Shown here in pieces: positions 27,028 through 35,144 of a stretch of DNA of 64,000 nt. The translations under genes and the position numbers were made by a program. The stretch is from the NCBI RefSeq assembly GCF_012290005.1, contig NZ_JAAXMS010000010.1:165358-229357 (forward strand), in the 5' to 3' direction. The notes beneath the pieces were generated by a model. The model worked only from the letters and a program-made list of their open reading frames with translations, was not told where the DNA came from and made no database searches. Every line of letters begins with the position of its first letter. The first letter of the stretch is position 1. The DNA is from Crateriforma spongiae. GTDB lineage: Bacteria; Planctomycetota; Planctomycetia; Pirellulales; Pirellulaceae.

Positions 27028-28881
27028 CTAGGACGCGTCTTCGGCCGATGCATTTTTCAATTCCATCAAACGCCGGTTGTAGGCGGCGATGGATTCTTTA
27101 CGACGCAGCATTCCCAAAAACGTGCCTGGCCGCTGGGGATCCAGCACGGGTAATTCATCAATGTTGTGCGACGTGAATCGACGGACGGCCGTGTTCAAAT
27201 CATCATCCGGCGAAACACTGATGAATTGATCCACCATAACGTCGCGTGCCACCGCCAGTTTCCATAGCGTCTGGTCGTATAGGTATGCCCGAACGTCGTC
27301 GTCGCTGAAGATGCCGACCATTTTTCCCTGGTCATCGACGACGGGAAAATAGTGCTGGTGACAGTAGGCCAATCGGTGAACGATGTCGTCGACCGTCATG
27401 CCCTCGGGGATCAGCGTGATGTCGCGATTAGGTTGGTAGACATCCCCGACCTTTAGACCTTCCAACACGTCGACGATGAAGTCGCCGCGGTGGGCCATCG
27501 AATCCATCCGCGTGGCGGCCTGTTTTTGATACAGCCGGAAACGGTGACTGATGACAAAGGTCAACGTCGTCACCAACATCGTCGGCAACAACAATCCGTA
27601 GTCTCCCGTTAACGCACGAACCATGATGATCGTGGAAATCGGTGCTCGCGCGATTCCGGAAAAGAAGCCTGCCATGCCGACCACCGCAAAGGCTTCGGGT
27701 TCGGTCACCACATCGGGAAACCATCGATGCATCACCAAGCCGACGGCGCCACCGGTGCAACCGCCGATCACCATCGACGGCCCGAACACACCACCGCTGC
27801 CGCCCGAACCGATCGTCAACGCCGTTGTAACGATTTTGACCAGTGCCACGGTCACCAAGAATGCGACGCCCAAATCCTGCGCCGCAGTCAACGCAATTTG
27901 CAGCGTCCCGTAACCGGTACCCAAGACCCCCAGAATCCGAGTGTCGTTTCCGAACAACGGCAACAACGCGATCCCCAGAACGCCGGCCAACACCGCGCCG
28001 ATCGCCGGCCGAAGGTGTGGGATGATCGGAACGCGTTTGAACAGGTCGTGGGTTCGGTAAAAGAACGTGACGTACAACGCGCCCACCAAGACCAGCACCA
28101 ACGCCAATGCGGCGTATGCAATCAATTCCATCGGCGAACTGCTGACGTGATCCAATCCCCCACCGAATAAGGGCACAAAGCGGGTTTCGCGTGGCAACGA
28201 TTGGACGTAAACGCTGTAAGCGATGATCGACGCCGACGCAGCGGGGACCACGGCGTCGGCTTCCATGTCCGCGTCGCTGTACAGAATTTCGCCGGCGAAA
28301 ACCGCACCGGCCAACGGAGCGCGAAAAATAGCGCCGACTCCCGCCCCCATGCCGGCGGCCAGCATGATTCGACGTTCTCGATCGGACAGATGCAGTCGCG
28401 TCGCCAGCCATGAACCGAAGCCTGCGCCGATTTGAGCAATCGGGCCTTCACGCCCGCCGGATCCACCGGTCCCCAACGTGATTGCCGAAGCGATCGTTTT
28501 GACGAACGGAATCCGCGTGCGTATCCGGCCACGTTTGTTGTGGAAAGAATCAATCGCCGCGTCCGTCCCGTGGCCTTCCGCCTCCGGCGCGAACGTGTAC
28601 ACCAGCCAACCGGAAATCAATCCGCCGACGCCCATCACGACGACGATCATCCACGGCACAACCGCTTCAGTTTCATGATGGAAACGAGCGTGTTCGCCGG
28701 CCGCTTCCGGCGGCGAATAACCCGCGAACTGGGCCAGCGAAAAGCGCACGACCGCTTGGCCCAAGAAATCAAAGATGATTGCCCCCAAGCCGGCCACAAT
28801 GCCGACCAACAGAGACAACAGAATCCACTTTCCCAGGGCGTGCAGTTCGAATCTTTTCAGCAGCTCACGAAATCCTCTCAC
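27028..28881 (-). CDS. ClC-type chloride channel/antiporter with CBS pair
   Basis: 617 residues from the GTG at 28881. A longer reading to 29094 runs into the displaced tRNA-Lys fragment and is not used. The ClC selectivity motifs are GTGGSGGREGP with the gating Glu and GSGGSGGVFGP; about ten hydrophobic segments follow each other. Two CBS domains occupy the last 120 residues (VGDVYQPNRDITLIPEGM...; ARDVMVDQFISVSPDDD) and usually sense adenine nucleotides. It transports Cl-, probably in exchange for H+. Now lies directly downstream of the genomic island end. Confidence 0.88.
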   Translation of the reverse strand: MRGFRELLKRFELHALGKWILLSLLVGIVAGLGAIIFDFLGQAVVRFSLAQFAGYSPPEAAGEHARFHHETEAVVPWMIVVVMGVGGLISGWLVYTFAPEAEGHGTDAAIDSFHNKRGRIRTRIPFVKTIASAITLGTGGSGGREGPIAQIGAGFGSWLATRLHLSDRERRIMLAAGMGAGVGAIFRAPLAGAVFAGEILYSDADMEADAVVPAASASIIAYSVYVQSLPRETRFVPLFGGGLDHVSSSPMELIAYAALALVLVLVGALYVTFFYRTHDLFKRVPIIPHLRPAIGAVLAGVLGIALLPLFGNDTRILGVLGTGYGTLQIALTAAQDLGVAFLVTVALVKIVTTALTIGSGGSGGVFGPSMVIGGCTGGAVGLVMHRWFPDVVTEPEAFAVVGMAGFFSGIARAPISTIIMVRALTGDYGLLLPTMLVTTLTFVISHRFRLYQKQAATRMDSMAHRGDFIVDVLEGLKVGDVYQPNRDITLIPEGMTVDDIVHRLAYCHQHYFPVVDDQGKMVGIFSDDDVRAYLYDQTLWKLAVARDVMVDQFISVSPDDDLNTAVRRFTSHNIDELPVLDPQRPGTFLGMLRRKESIAAYNRRLMELKNASAEDAS

Positions 28882-29018
28882 GCCGCATAATGTCCTTAAA
28901 TTCGTTGTCGGTGGGAACCGCCCGATCGGGCCAAAATCGCGTGGATCCCCCGTCGGTGCGACGACAAAACGCGCCGCCGCGACAACAAGGTTCGCGAACC
29001 TTAGCGGGGCGCAATAGA

Positions 29019-29054
29019 AAACGGCGTCTTCAGATCGGTCTGAAAACGCCGTTT
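29019..29054 (-). terminator. Displaced original tRNA-Lys terminator (left end)
   Basis: AAACGGCGT (29019-29027) pairs perfectly with ACGCCGTTT (29046-29054); an inner TTCAGA/TCTGAA stem extends it. On the minus strand it ends in TTTTC. It follows the left tRNA-Lys fragment, so it is probably the original terminator of the tRNA gene, now about 8.4 kb away. Confidence 0.7.
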
Positions 29055-29061
29055 CGCATGA

Positions 29062-29105
29062 AGTGAGAGTGCAGGGACTCGAACCCTGGACCAACGGATT
29101 AAAAG
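29062..29105. repeat. Left attachment site: 44-bp tRNA-Lys 3' fragment
   Basis: Identical over 44 bases to 37458-37501. It contains the T arm, the acceptor 3' strand and part of the anticodon arm of tRNA-Lys on the minus strand, then diverges. It is a fragment, not a functional tRNA. Confidence 0.93.
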
Positions 29106-29202
29106 ACGGTTCCGCCGGCTTGCGGTTGCTTGTGTTTCACCGTGTTTCCCGCAGTCAAACGCCAATCGCAGCAAGCCGAAAACTAGCGAAAACTGCCTTT
29201 GC

Positions 29203-29221
29203 GGGTGTACCGGGGTGTACC
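29203..29221. repeat. Paired GGGTGTACC repeats near left end (possible integrase arm sites)
   Basis: GGGTGTACC occurs at 29203-29211 and 29213-29221. The same motif recurs at the right end (37388-37396, and a shortened copy at 37400-37406). Symmetric placement just inside both attachment sites fits arm-type recombinase binding, which is an inference. Confidence 0.4.
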
Positions 29222-29285
29222 GCACACACGGCACCAATACCCCCTCTGTATGATTGCGGTTTTTTGATGGTCGGAGAATTGCCAG

Positions 29286-29657
29286 ATGAAGACGCCACCG
29301 ATGTTGCTTTCCTGTCTAATCGCGTCCCTGGTGGGATGTGGACAGGAATCCCCAACTCCACAATCCCCCCCGTCGACCGTGCCTAAGGCGGCATTCTCGA
29401 AAAACACTCTCGATGAAGCGACAAAGAATCGAATTTGGTGGGATGTAGAGCGGTCCACCGGCGAAGTCGACCAGTTGTTTGACGAGATGGCCCAGGACGC
29501 AAAAGATACGTCAGCAATGCTCAACGCTATGGAGCGTGCAGAGAAAAAGGTTCGCTCGCGCATCGCGTCGGAGTACGGGACTAGCTACGACGTGGTGAAA
29601 GAAATTTTCGATGAAGGAGAGTCGGCGGCGTGGCGGACCGAAACGCCACCAGACTGA
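29286..29657 (+). CDS. Small lipoprotein of the island
   Basis: 123 residues with a short signal and lipobox LVGC (residues about 15-18), so it should be lipidated and membrane-anchored. The mature chain is Pro-rich at first and then helical and charged. No family recognised. It is the only island gene on the plus strand and lies just inside the left attachment site, a usual place for cargo. The coupling to island functions is unknown. Confidence 0.6.
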   Translation: MKTPPMLLSCLIASLVGCGQESPTPQSPPSTVPKAAFSKNTLDEATKNRIWWDVERSTGEVDQLFDEMAQDAKDTSAMLNAMERAEKKVRSRIASEYGTSYDVVKEIFDEGESAAWRTETPPD

Positions 29658-29706
29658 TCCGATCCGACTTTGCGACCACCCCCGGCTATGTCCGTCGCGG
29701 TCGCAT

Positions 29707-30186
29707 TCACTCGGCGATTAGCTGCGCGATTTCATCAATCGGGGTGCCGTCGGCGTTGTGGCAATCGGGGTAGCGGTCCCGCACTGTCCGGACGTGTGCC
29801 TCGGCTTCGCCTTGCCGTTGTTCCATCGCGACCAATTCCCGCAGCTCGTTGTCGGCTCGCTCAAGAATCGCCTGTGCGTCCGCTCGTTCGGCGTGGATCT
29901 CATCGCGGCGTTGTGCCGGGTTTGGTAGCTGGCTTTGTAACTTCCGTAGCTGCCTGTGTGCCTCCACCGTGTTGCGGATTCGGCCGACCAGTTGACGGCA
30001 ATACTTATCGGGGTGGCCCAGCTTGGACGCACGCATCGCCGCCACCAGACGTTCCGCGTCGGCTTCTGTGGCAGTGCCGGCGACTTCGGCGATACAAATT
30101 TCAAGGATCGTCTTGCGTGCCGCGATGGCTTCGTGGTCGCGTTCCGATTCGCGGTGTGACTCGAATGCTTGGTCGATAATGCTCAT
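29707..30186 (-). CDS. Island protein, predicted coiled coil, unknown function
   Basis: 159 residues, largely helical and charged with Ala/Glu/Arg-rich heptad-like stretches (QRRDEIHAERADAQAILERA). No catalytic motif. Lies after a terminator hairpin, so it probably has its own promoter. The last gene of the minus-strand set of the island. Confidence 0.55.
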   Translation of the reverse strand: MSIIDQAFESHRESERDHEAIAARKTILEICIAEVAGTATEADAERLVAAMRASKLGHPDKYCRQLVGRIRNTVEAHRQLRKLQSQLPNPAQRRDEIHAERADAQAILERADNELRELVAMEQRQGEAEAHVRTVRDRYPDCHNADGTPIDEIAQLIAE

Positions 30187-30210
30187 GGCTTATTCCGGTG
30201 AAGGTCAAAC

Positions 30211-30253
30211 AAAAAAGGGGACGGCGGCCCAGTTCCAAAAGCCGCCGCCCCCC
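30211..30253 (-). terminator. Terminator between two island genes
   Basis: A GC-rich stem (GGGGACGGCGGC at 30217-30228 with GCCGCCGCCCC at 30241-30251, one bulge) is followed on the minus strand by six T. It ends the transcript of the gene at 30337-30657. Confidence 0.65.
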
Positions 30254-30336
30254 TGTGCATCGCCGCCAAAGAGGAAACGGCGACACACGACGCAACGCGA
30301 CGAACCAGGATCCGGTAGGCCCGCCGCGATCAGGTG

Positions 30337-30657
30337 TCAGAATCCGTTCATCGTGCCGCGATAGGCGACGATGGATCTGTCCTCGACAGCCAACACGACG
30401 ATGAACGTTGACGGACCGGCGGGATTCAGAATCGCGTGGTGCGGTTCCAAGTGGAACGTTATGTGGCCATCGCTGATTTCGCCGCCGATGGAAAACTCAA
30501 GACGCTGACACGTCATCCGTGCGGCCTTAACGTTTTCGCATCCCTCAGGGACCGGGAACACGATTTCGCATTCCTCGCCGTTGGGAACGTGAACCGTTGC
30601 CGAGTCCGTCCCTGGACGGGTTTTTGCTGTTGTGGTGTGAACGCTTTTCTTTGCCAT
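30337..30657 (-). CDS. Island protein of unknown function
   Basis: 106 residues, mostly strand-forming after a basic N-terminus (MAKKSVHTTTAKTR). No known domain recognised. It starts 12 bp after the stop of the upstream gene, so the two are co-transcribed. The beta-rich look would suit a small binding or structural protein, but nothing stronger can be said. Confidence 0.5.
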   Translation of the reverse strand: MAKKSVHTTTAKTRPGTDSATVHVPNGEECEIVFPVPEGCENVKAARMTCQRLEFSIGGEISDGHITFHLEPHHAILNPAGPSTFIVVLAVEDRSIVAYRGTMNGF

Positions 30658-30669
30658 GGGTGCGATTCC

Positions 30670-31377
30670 TCAAAATGCCTTGCGTAGTGCTTCGCCAATC
30701 AGACCAGGACCGAAGTCGACCCGATCGGATGCCGTGATGACCGACAGCGGGGAATTGGCCAGCGACTTCTCACCCGCGATCCTGACGCGTGATGACCGCT
30801 TCGCCTTGGACGAATCACCCATTGCCGCCAAGAACGCTGACGGACGGCTGGTGGCTCCGTGATCGGTCCCCATCATTTCGTTGTGGAACTCGCTTTTGAA
30901 CTTCGCGAATGCCCTAGGACCGGCCAGATAGAATTTCATCGCGCCGGACTTCGTCGACATGGCCGACATTGGAAGACGGTCAACAAAGCGTCGTGCGAAA
31001 CGGTGTGCTTCACCCGCCAAGTACAAAACGCCCAGGGGCCCGCGATGGTCCGATCGATTGAACGCCATCGGATCTTTCTTCATCGCTTGGAAGAACTCGA
31101 CTTGGCTGATTGCCGGTCGCAGGTCGAACCATCCGCCATCAACACGCGGCGTATCGTTCAGACCAGGACAACCACGAGCGGTGTAGCGGGACACGTCGGC
31201 CAACGCGATCAGTGGCTCACCTTTGGCGTTCGTGTTCTCGGTGAACGTGCCAAGCCAATACTGACGCGCCACGTCGATTGGTTCGCACCCCAACACCGCC
31301 GCCGCTTCATCAGTGGTCAGCAAACCGGCTTCACGCCGTAGCTGGTCCCTTTGGTCGTTTGATAATTTCGTGTTCAT
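30670..31377 (-). CDS. Island protein with HTH-like N-terminus, unknown function
   Basis: 235 residues from the ATG at 31377, chosen over 31476 because the longer form would overlap most of the zinc-ribbon gene; the overlap left is 47 bp. The N-terminus LLTTDEAAAVLGCEPIDVARQ looks like an excisionase-type DNA-binding helix pair. The remainder (WFDLRPAISQVEFFQAMKKDPM...) is not recognised. Largest unknown gene of the island. Confidence 0.5.
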   Translation of the reverse strand: MNTKLSNDQRDQLRREAGLLTTDEAAAVLGCEPIDVARQYWLGTFTENTNAKGEPLIALADVSRYTARGCPGLNDTPRVDGGWFDLRPAISQVEFFQAMKKDPMAFNRSDHRGPLGVLYLAGEAHRFARRFVDRLPMSAMSTKSGAMKFYLAGPRAFAKFKSEFHNEMMGTDHGATSRPSAFLAAMGDSSKAKRSSRVRIAGEKSLANSPLSVITASDRVDFGPGLIGEALRKAF

Positions 31378-31546
31378 AACTCTGCTCGATTCTCGGTTCG
31401 CCGCATTTCGCACAAGTGGTTCGGCGGATGACCAAGTGGGTGAAACCTGGCTCGTCGGTTTTGATGCGTCGGACATCGTGATACCGCGTCCGTGCCGCCG
31501 ATCCGCAGACCAAGCACTTCACCGCCTTGGTGGTTGTGATTTGCAT
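31331..31546 (-). CDS. Small zinc-ribbon protein of the island
   Basis: 71 residues with two CxxC knuckles: CLVCGS near residue 11 and CAKCGE near residue 45. Such ribbons bind zinc and often DNA or protein. The alternative frame here is an extension of the next gene; the paired cysteines argue that this frame is real. Part of the minus-strand operon. Confidence 0.6.
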   Translation of the reverse strand: MQITTTKAVKCLVCGSAARTRYHDVRRIKTDEPGFTHLVIRRTTCAKCGEPRIEQSYEHEIIKRPKGPATA

Positions 31547-31621
31547 TTTCCGCCTCCCTGACTCCGATTCAACAATCTGTCACCCGCCGTGCGGGGAAAC
31601 CTTTTGCCGCCGCGTGATTAA

Positions 31622-31882
31622 CTAAGGAAGTCCTGCACATTGGCTGTTCCCATCGCTGTCGGGAGGTGCCGAATCAAAAGTAGTACCTACGGACTTTCCG
31701 GCGGTTTCCTCTATCGCTCGCTCGCTCAGGATGCGGACTTCCAGTCGGTTGCCGTCTTGCCTGACCTCGATAAGCGTCCCACGCTCGATTCTCCGGCGGG
31801 TGCGTCCGATGCGACTCGGTATGCCGTTGTTCAACTCCATCGGCAATAACGCGACGGTGTTTTTGTCGATCTTCAGGGTCAT
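31622..31882 (-). CDS. Small island protein, unknown function
   Basis: 86 residues, basic in the middle (RIGRTRRRIERGTLIEVRQDGNR). The start codon overlaps the stop of the upstream gene by four bases (ATGA), which supports translation. No family recognised. Confidence 0.5.
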   Translation of the reverse strand: MTLKIDKNTVALLPMELNNGIPSRIGRTRRRIERGTLIEVRQDGNRLEVRILSERAIEETAGKSVGTTFDSAPPDSDGNSQCAGLP

Positions 31883-32148
31883 CGGTCGTCATCCTTATCG
31901 CTTCGGGTGGAGTGGTTCGCGTGTTCAAGTTCTGGGGTGATGCCAACGTCCCGGCGGTAGCCAATAAACCCGCCGCAAACCGAACACGTTGTGCGAATCC
32001 AGCCAGGACGTGATTGAAAGTCGTCGCGCCACGCGGACCGGTCGTGGTACGAGCAACGCGGCGGCGTCGTTGGTTCGGGTTCCGGCGTGTTCAGTGCCGG
32101 CGTCATCCAAAGCGACTGAAGTTCGGCGGCGGTCGGTGCGGTGTTCAT
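31879..32148 (-). CDS. Small zinc-ribbon-like protein of the island
   Basis: 89 residues from the ATG at 32148; an ATG at 32190 lies inside the hairpin region. Possible zinc ligands are C-x2-H in RCSYHDR and the knuckle CSVCGGFIGYRR. Ribbons of this shape are frequent near primases on phages and islands. First gene downstream of the double-hairpin and palindrome region. Confidence 0.5.
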   Translation of the reverse strand: MNTAPTAAELQSLWMTPALNTPEPEPTTPPRCSYHDRSAWRDDFQSRPGWIRTTCSVCGGFIGYRRDVGITPELEHANHSTRSDKDDDR

Positions 32149-32166
32149 TCTCGGTTGGTGGTCTTT

Positions 32167-32218
32167 AGAGTCAGTCTCAATGGGAACCATTAAGAGAGAC
32201 TGACTCTCTTATGGTCCC
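32167..32218 (-). promoter_or_regulatory. Two mutually exclusive hairpins upstream of the small-gene operon
   Basis: Hairpin A: AGAGTCAGTCTC (32167-32178) pairs perfectly with GAGACTGACTCT (32196-32207). Hairpin B: 32182-32198 pairs with 32204-32218 (CTCTCTTATGGTCCC) with two single-base bulges. Both use 32196-32207, so only one can form at a time. It sits just before the start of the 32148 gene on the minus strand; a switch or attenuator is inferred. Confidence 0.5.
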
Positions 32219-32229
32219 TTTATGGGATA

Positions 32230-32323
32230 GCGGACACAGCTATGTCCGCAGGGATTGAGCCGTTTTGTCCGCCTTAACCGGACACAGCTATGTCCGCAGA
32301 CAACCGGACACAGCTCTGTCCGC
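32230..32323. repeat. Three 19-bp palindromes, possible iterons/operators
   Basis: CGGACACAGCTATGTCCGC occurs at 32231-32249 and 32279-32297, and with one change (CTCTGT) at 32305-32323. Each has arms GCGGACA/TGTCCGC or nearly so. They lie directly behind the winged-helix gene and next to the replication genes, fitting a replication origin or an operator for that protein (inference). Confidence 0.65.
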
Positions 32324-32328
32324 AAGCG

Positions 32329-32661
32329 TCACAGCTTGTCGAGTCGTTCGCGGCTCATTGGAAACACCCGGTAGGCCGTCGCTCCTTGCTGTAATCCGCC
32401 GCGATGAACCACCAGCAGCAAGCCGAGTTGTTCCAGCCGGCGGATGACTCGGCGGACGGTTCGGTCGGACATCCCGCAACGCTTCGCAATGTCGGCTTGC
32501 GATGTCTTCGCGATGCCGTCCGGTTTCGTGTCGCGGTACAGAACCAACCAAACCGCCGATTCCGTCCGGCTCAGTTCTCGCAGCGTGAAGTCGATGAACG
32601 CATTAAAAACCCGAAAGCGGTCGACCGTTTGCCGCTTCGGCTGGTTTTTCGTCCGGGTCAT
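32329..32661 (-). CDS. Winged-helix DNA-binding protein of the island replication module
   Basis: 110 residues. The helix-turn-helix TSQADIAKRCGMSDRTVRRV and the following wing are clear, of the HTH_36 / replication-protein type. It overlaps the DnaB-like gene by four bases (ATGA). Three palindromes start 6 bp beyond its stop codon and are likely binding sites. It could act as replication initiator or repressor; both are inferences. Confidence 0.7.
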   Translation of the reverse strand: MTRTKNQPKRQTVDRFRVFNAFIDFTLRELSRTESAVWLVLYRDTKPDGIAKTSQADIAKRCGMSDRTVRRVIRRLEQLGLLLVVHRGGLQQGATAYRVFPMSRERLDKL

Positions 32662-33575
32662 CCCTCACCCCACAATCCCGCAATCGCCTCGCGAAGTTGC
32701 CGGTGTTCCTCGGTCATCGGCGGTTCGGTCGGTTCAAACGATTGGACCGAGCGGTCGAACGTCAGGTCGCAATCGGTCGGCTGTCCGTAGCGGCTTTTCA
32801 GTTGCCGCAATGTCACGTCGATAACCGCGTCGTCGGCGTCCTGTTCGGCGTCCTTTGCGGGGACCAGTAGGTAGGCGTCATCGGCACCATATTCAAGCTC
32901 TGACGATTCCCGGAAGGATGCCAGCGACAAGCCGTCGCCGGCGTAGCTCGTGCGGCCTTTCGCATCCTTCGAACGTCCGACCGCCGACAACGCCAGGACG
33001 CAGCAACCTGCGTCGGCGAACCGCCGTATCGAATCCATCGTCGCATCAACCGAACCGCGTTTGTCGTCGTGCCGACCGACCGGCCGGATTCGTTGGATGT
33101 AGTCCAAGACCACCAACTCGGCGTCGATGTCGTCCGCCGCTGCCGCGACGTTCTCAAGCGTCATCGGTGCTCGCACAAACACCAGACGCTCGGCGATGTC
33201 GTCGATGACATCAAAAGCCGCGTCTAGCTTGTCGCGTTGCCGTTCGCCTAGCTGGCGGTTTTGAATGTAGTCCAGTCCCACCCCCGATAACCGGCTCAGT
33301 TGCCGCTCTAACAGCCGTTCCGGCGGCATCTCGACATTGCAGACGCACGCACGCAACGATGCGTCAGCGGTCATCGCAGAGACGATGCACTGCATGGCAA
33401 ACGCCGTCTTGCCCATGCCGGGTGAACCGCCCAACAAAGAGACGGTCCCCGGACCGAGCCGGACGTGTTCCAATCCCGGCCCGATGTCGTATCGGCGCGG
33501 CGGTTCGCCATGCAAAACGTCGTCTTGCCAGTCATCGAACAGACGGTCGCACCGGATGAAGTTTGCGGCGGTCAT
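32658..33575 (-). CDS. DnaB/RecA-like replicative ATPase
   Basis: 305 residues. Walker A is GGSPGMGKT (residues 49-57); Walker B is AELVVLDYIQRIRP; the later NCVEMPPERL-like and LRQLKSRYG stretches match the DnaB helicase core. It lacks an N-terminal primase-interaction domain, so it is a stand-alone helicase core of plasmid/phage type (RepA-like). It lies between the primase and winged-helix genes with four-base overlaps on both sides, which makes a translationally coupled replication unit. Confidence 0.82.
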   Translation of the reverse strand: MTAANFIRCDRLFDDWQDDVLHGEPPRRYDIGPGLEHVRLGPGTVSLLGGSPGMGKTAFAMQCIVSAMTADASLRACVCNVEMPPERLLERQLSRLSGVGLDYIQNRQLGERQRDKLDAAFDVIDDIAERLVFVRAPMTLENVAAAADDIDAELVVLDYIQRIRPVGRHDDKRGSVDATMDSIRRFADAGCCVLALSAVGRSKDAKGRTSYAGDGLSLASFRESSELEYGADDAYLLVPAKDAEQDADDAVIDVTLRQLKSRYGQPTDCDLTFDRSVQSFEPTEPPMTEEHRQLREAIAGLWGEG

Positions 33576-34540
33576 TCCGTGTCCCCCTTCGACAATCCGT
33601 TGTTAATCGCTCGGCGGACATCGGCCGGCGGCAAACCCGAGTCCAAAGCCGATTCAGTCAGCAACGCATGAGCAAGTCGCGACGGACAGCCCAGCTCGGC
33701 CAAGTTTGCCGCCGCCGAGTACAAAAGCCGGTGCCGGTCGCCTTCGTCCGCACCGTCGCGGATAAACTCCAATGTCGAGCGGTTCAACTCGGTCCGGTCG
33801 TTGTCGCAACACCGGACCGCTTCGGCTTGTCGGTTCGTCTGTTCGCAAGCTGCTTGCCAGTCCGCGACCGCTCGTTCGTCGGCTGCCGGTGTTTCCGGCA
33901 GGTCGAACGCCAACGGTTCGGCCGAGCGATCCACAATCGCCGCCGGTCGAACCTGCCTCAGCTCATCGACCGTCAGGAATCGCTTGTGACGTCCCGTCTT
34001 GCCGTGGCGGCTGTTCGGTGCTCGCAATGGCTGGACGATGTTGTAAATCGCCGTGTCGAGACGGACAGCGGCTTTCGCGGCGATGTCCTCGGCAACCTGC
34101 CGAGCCACCCGGCCGAACACGTCCGACGGTTTGGCGACGAACAGTGATGTCGGTAGGCCAACGTGAAAACCTTTTGAACCACTGAAGAACACCAGAAGCT
34201 CGGATTCATCGACTTGGTATCGCTCCAACACCCAAGCGACCAACCGCCGAGCCGAAGCGGTCGCCCGGTCGATGTTGCCATCGTCGTCGATGTCGAACCA
34301 CAAAAACCGCGACCAATGCGGACCGGCGTAACGGCGAACGTCCAACGTTCCATCCGGTCGGACCACCCGCGACCGAATCGCATCGTCGTATTGGAAAGGC
34401 GATAAGAAACCTTCCCTTTCAATTTGTGCCAGGTCATCGCAATCCGCATAAGCCGCGAACGCTCGGTCATAATCGACCAAACGGCGTTCGCGGCTGCACG
34501 GTCCAACAATGCGATACCCCAGCGGCATCGCATTGGTCAT
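33572..34540 (-). CDS. AEP-superfamily primase-like protein
   Basis: 322 residues. Motif I is the DxD of FLWFDIDDDG (Asp83, Asp85); motif II is SGSKGFHV (Ser120 to His126); motif III is the Asp162 of RLDTAIY. These three match archaeo-eukaryotic primases and PrimPols found on plasmids and phages, which make primers and sometimes DNA. The C-terminal helical part resembles PriCT-like regions. Starts with a TGATG overlap with the DUF669-like gene. It should prime element replication beside the DnaB-like ATPase. Confidence 0.8.
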   Translation of the reverse strand: MTNAMPLGYRIVGPCSRERRLVDYDRAFAAYADCDDLAQIEREGFLSPFQYDDAIRSRVVRPDGTLDVRRYAGPHWSRFLWFDIDDDGNIDRATASARRLVAWVLERYQVDESELLVFFSGSKGFHVGLPTSLFVAKPSDVFGRVARQVAEDIAAKAAVRLDTAIYNIVQPLRAPNSRHGKTGRHKRFLTVDELRQVRPAAIVDRSAEPLAFDLPETPAADERAVADWQAACEQTNRQAEAVRCCDNDRTELNRSTLEFIRDGADEGDRHRLLYSAAANLAELGCPSRLAHALLTESALDSGLPPADVRRAINNGLSKGDTE

Positions 34541-35031
34541 CAGAACGTCTCCCCGCTTTCGGATGCGTTCTCACTGCCGCCGTCCGGTGCGAACGCATCC
34601 GGTTCCGGGGTGATGACTTCAACAACCTCGAAACGACGCACACGGTTCCCTTCGTTGCCGTCATCGTCGCGGCGGATGGCCAGCTTTACCTTGCAACGGA
34701 ACACAGCCGGCAATGGCTGTTCAAGTTGTTCCAGGTCGGTGACACCCAGCTTTGAAAGGTCGCGTTTTGTTCGCGACATTGCGGCCTCGGTGAACCAGCA
34801 TTCATGCCAGAACCGGCCGCCGGCGTGCTCGCCTTCGGCCACTTCGAAGGTCAGCCGGTATCCCGGCGTCCCTTTGGTGCGACTTTCGATAGCCTCACCC
34901 GCCACAATGTCGGCGACGTATTCGCCCTTTGGCAAAATGTCATTGTCGGCCGCGGCGGCCGTGGTATCCCAAGCCGATTTTATGGTGTCCAAGCTGCCTT
35001 GCTGGCGTAAGATACTAGATAGCTTTCCCAT
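34540..35031 (-). CDS. DUF669-like protein, probable single-strand-binding/replication accessory
   Basis: 163 residues from the ATG at 35031, preceded by AAAGGGA as ribosome-binding site. The middle (DILPKGEYVADIVAGEAIESR...GYRLTFEVAEGEHAGGRFWHE) matches phage DUF669 proteins, often placed beside primases and helicases. A role in single-strand DNA binding is suggested for the group, not shown. First gene of the replication module, just after a strong terminator. Confidence 0.65.
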   Translation of the reverse strand: MGKLSSILRQQGSLDTIKSAWDTTAAAADNDILPKGEYVADIVAGEAIESRTKGTPGYRLTFEVAEGEHAGGRFWHECWFTEAAMSRTKRDLSKLGVTDLEQLEQPLPAVFRCKVKLAIRRDDDGNEGNRVRRFEVVEVITPEPDAFAPDGGSENASESGETF

Positions 35032-35101
35032 TTTTGATTCCCTTTGATGGGGTGCTAAGAAACGGCGAAGACGTCCGACCGTCTTTGCCAAGAAAAAACC
35101 G

Positions 35102-35144
35102 AAACGGCTGGGGTCGGTTGGATGGCCGACCCCAGCCGTTTTTT
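35102..35144 (-). terminator. Strong Rho-independent terminator in the island
   Basis: A perfect 16-bp stem (35102-35117 with 35126-35141) and 8-nt loop, flanked by T-runs on both strands. It ends the excisionase-like transcript, which runs into it from the right, and separates it from the replication module. Confidence 0.88.

Noticed and set aside
29063..29386. 107-residue plus-strand ORF and the long N-terminus of the ClC gene (28882-29094)
   Set aside because: Both read through the displaced tRNA fragment; their first residues are translations of tRNA sequence.
29670..30179. 169-residue plus-strand ORF in the island
   Set aside because: Antisense to the coiled-coil gene on the minus strand, which fits the direction of its neighbours; Arg/Pro-rich shadow composition.
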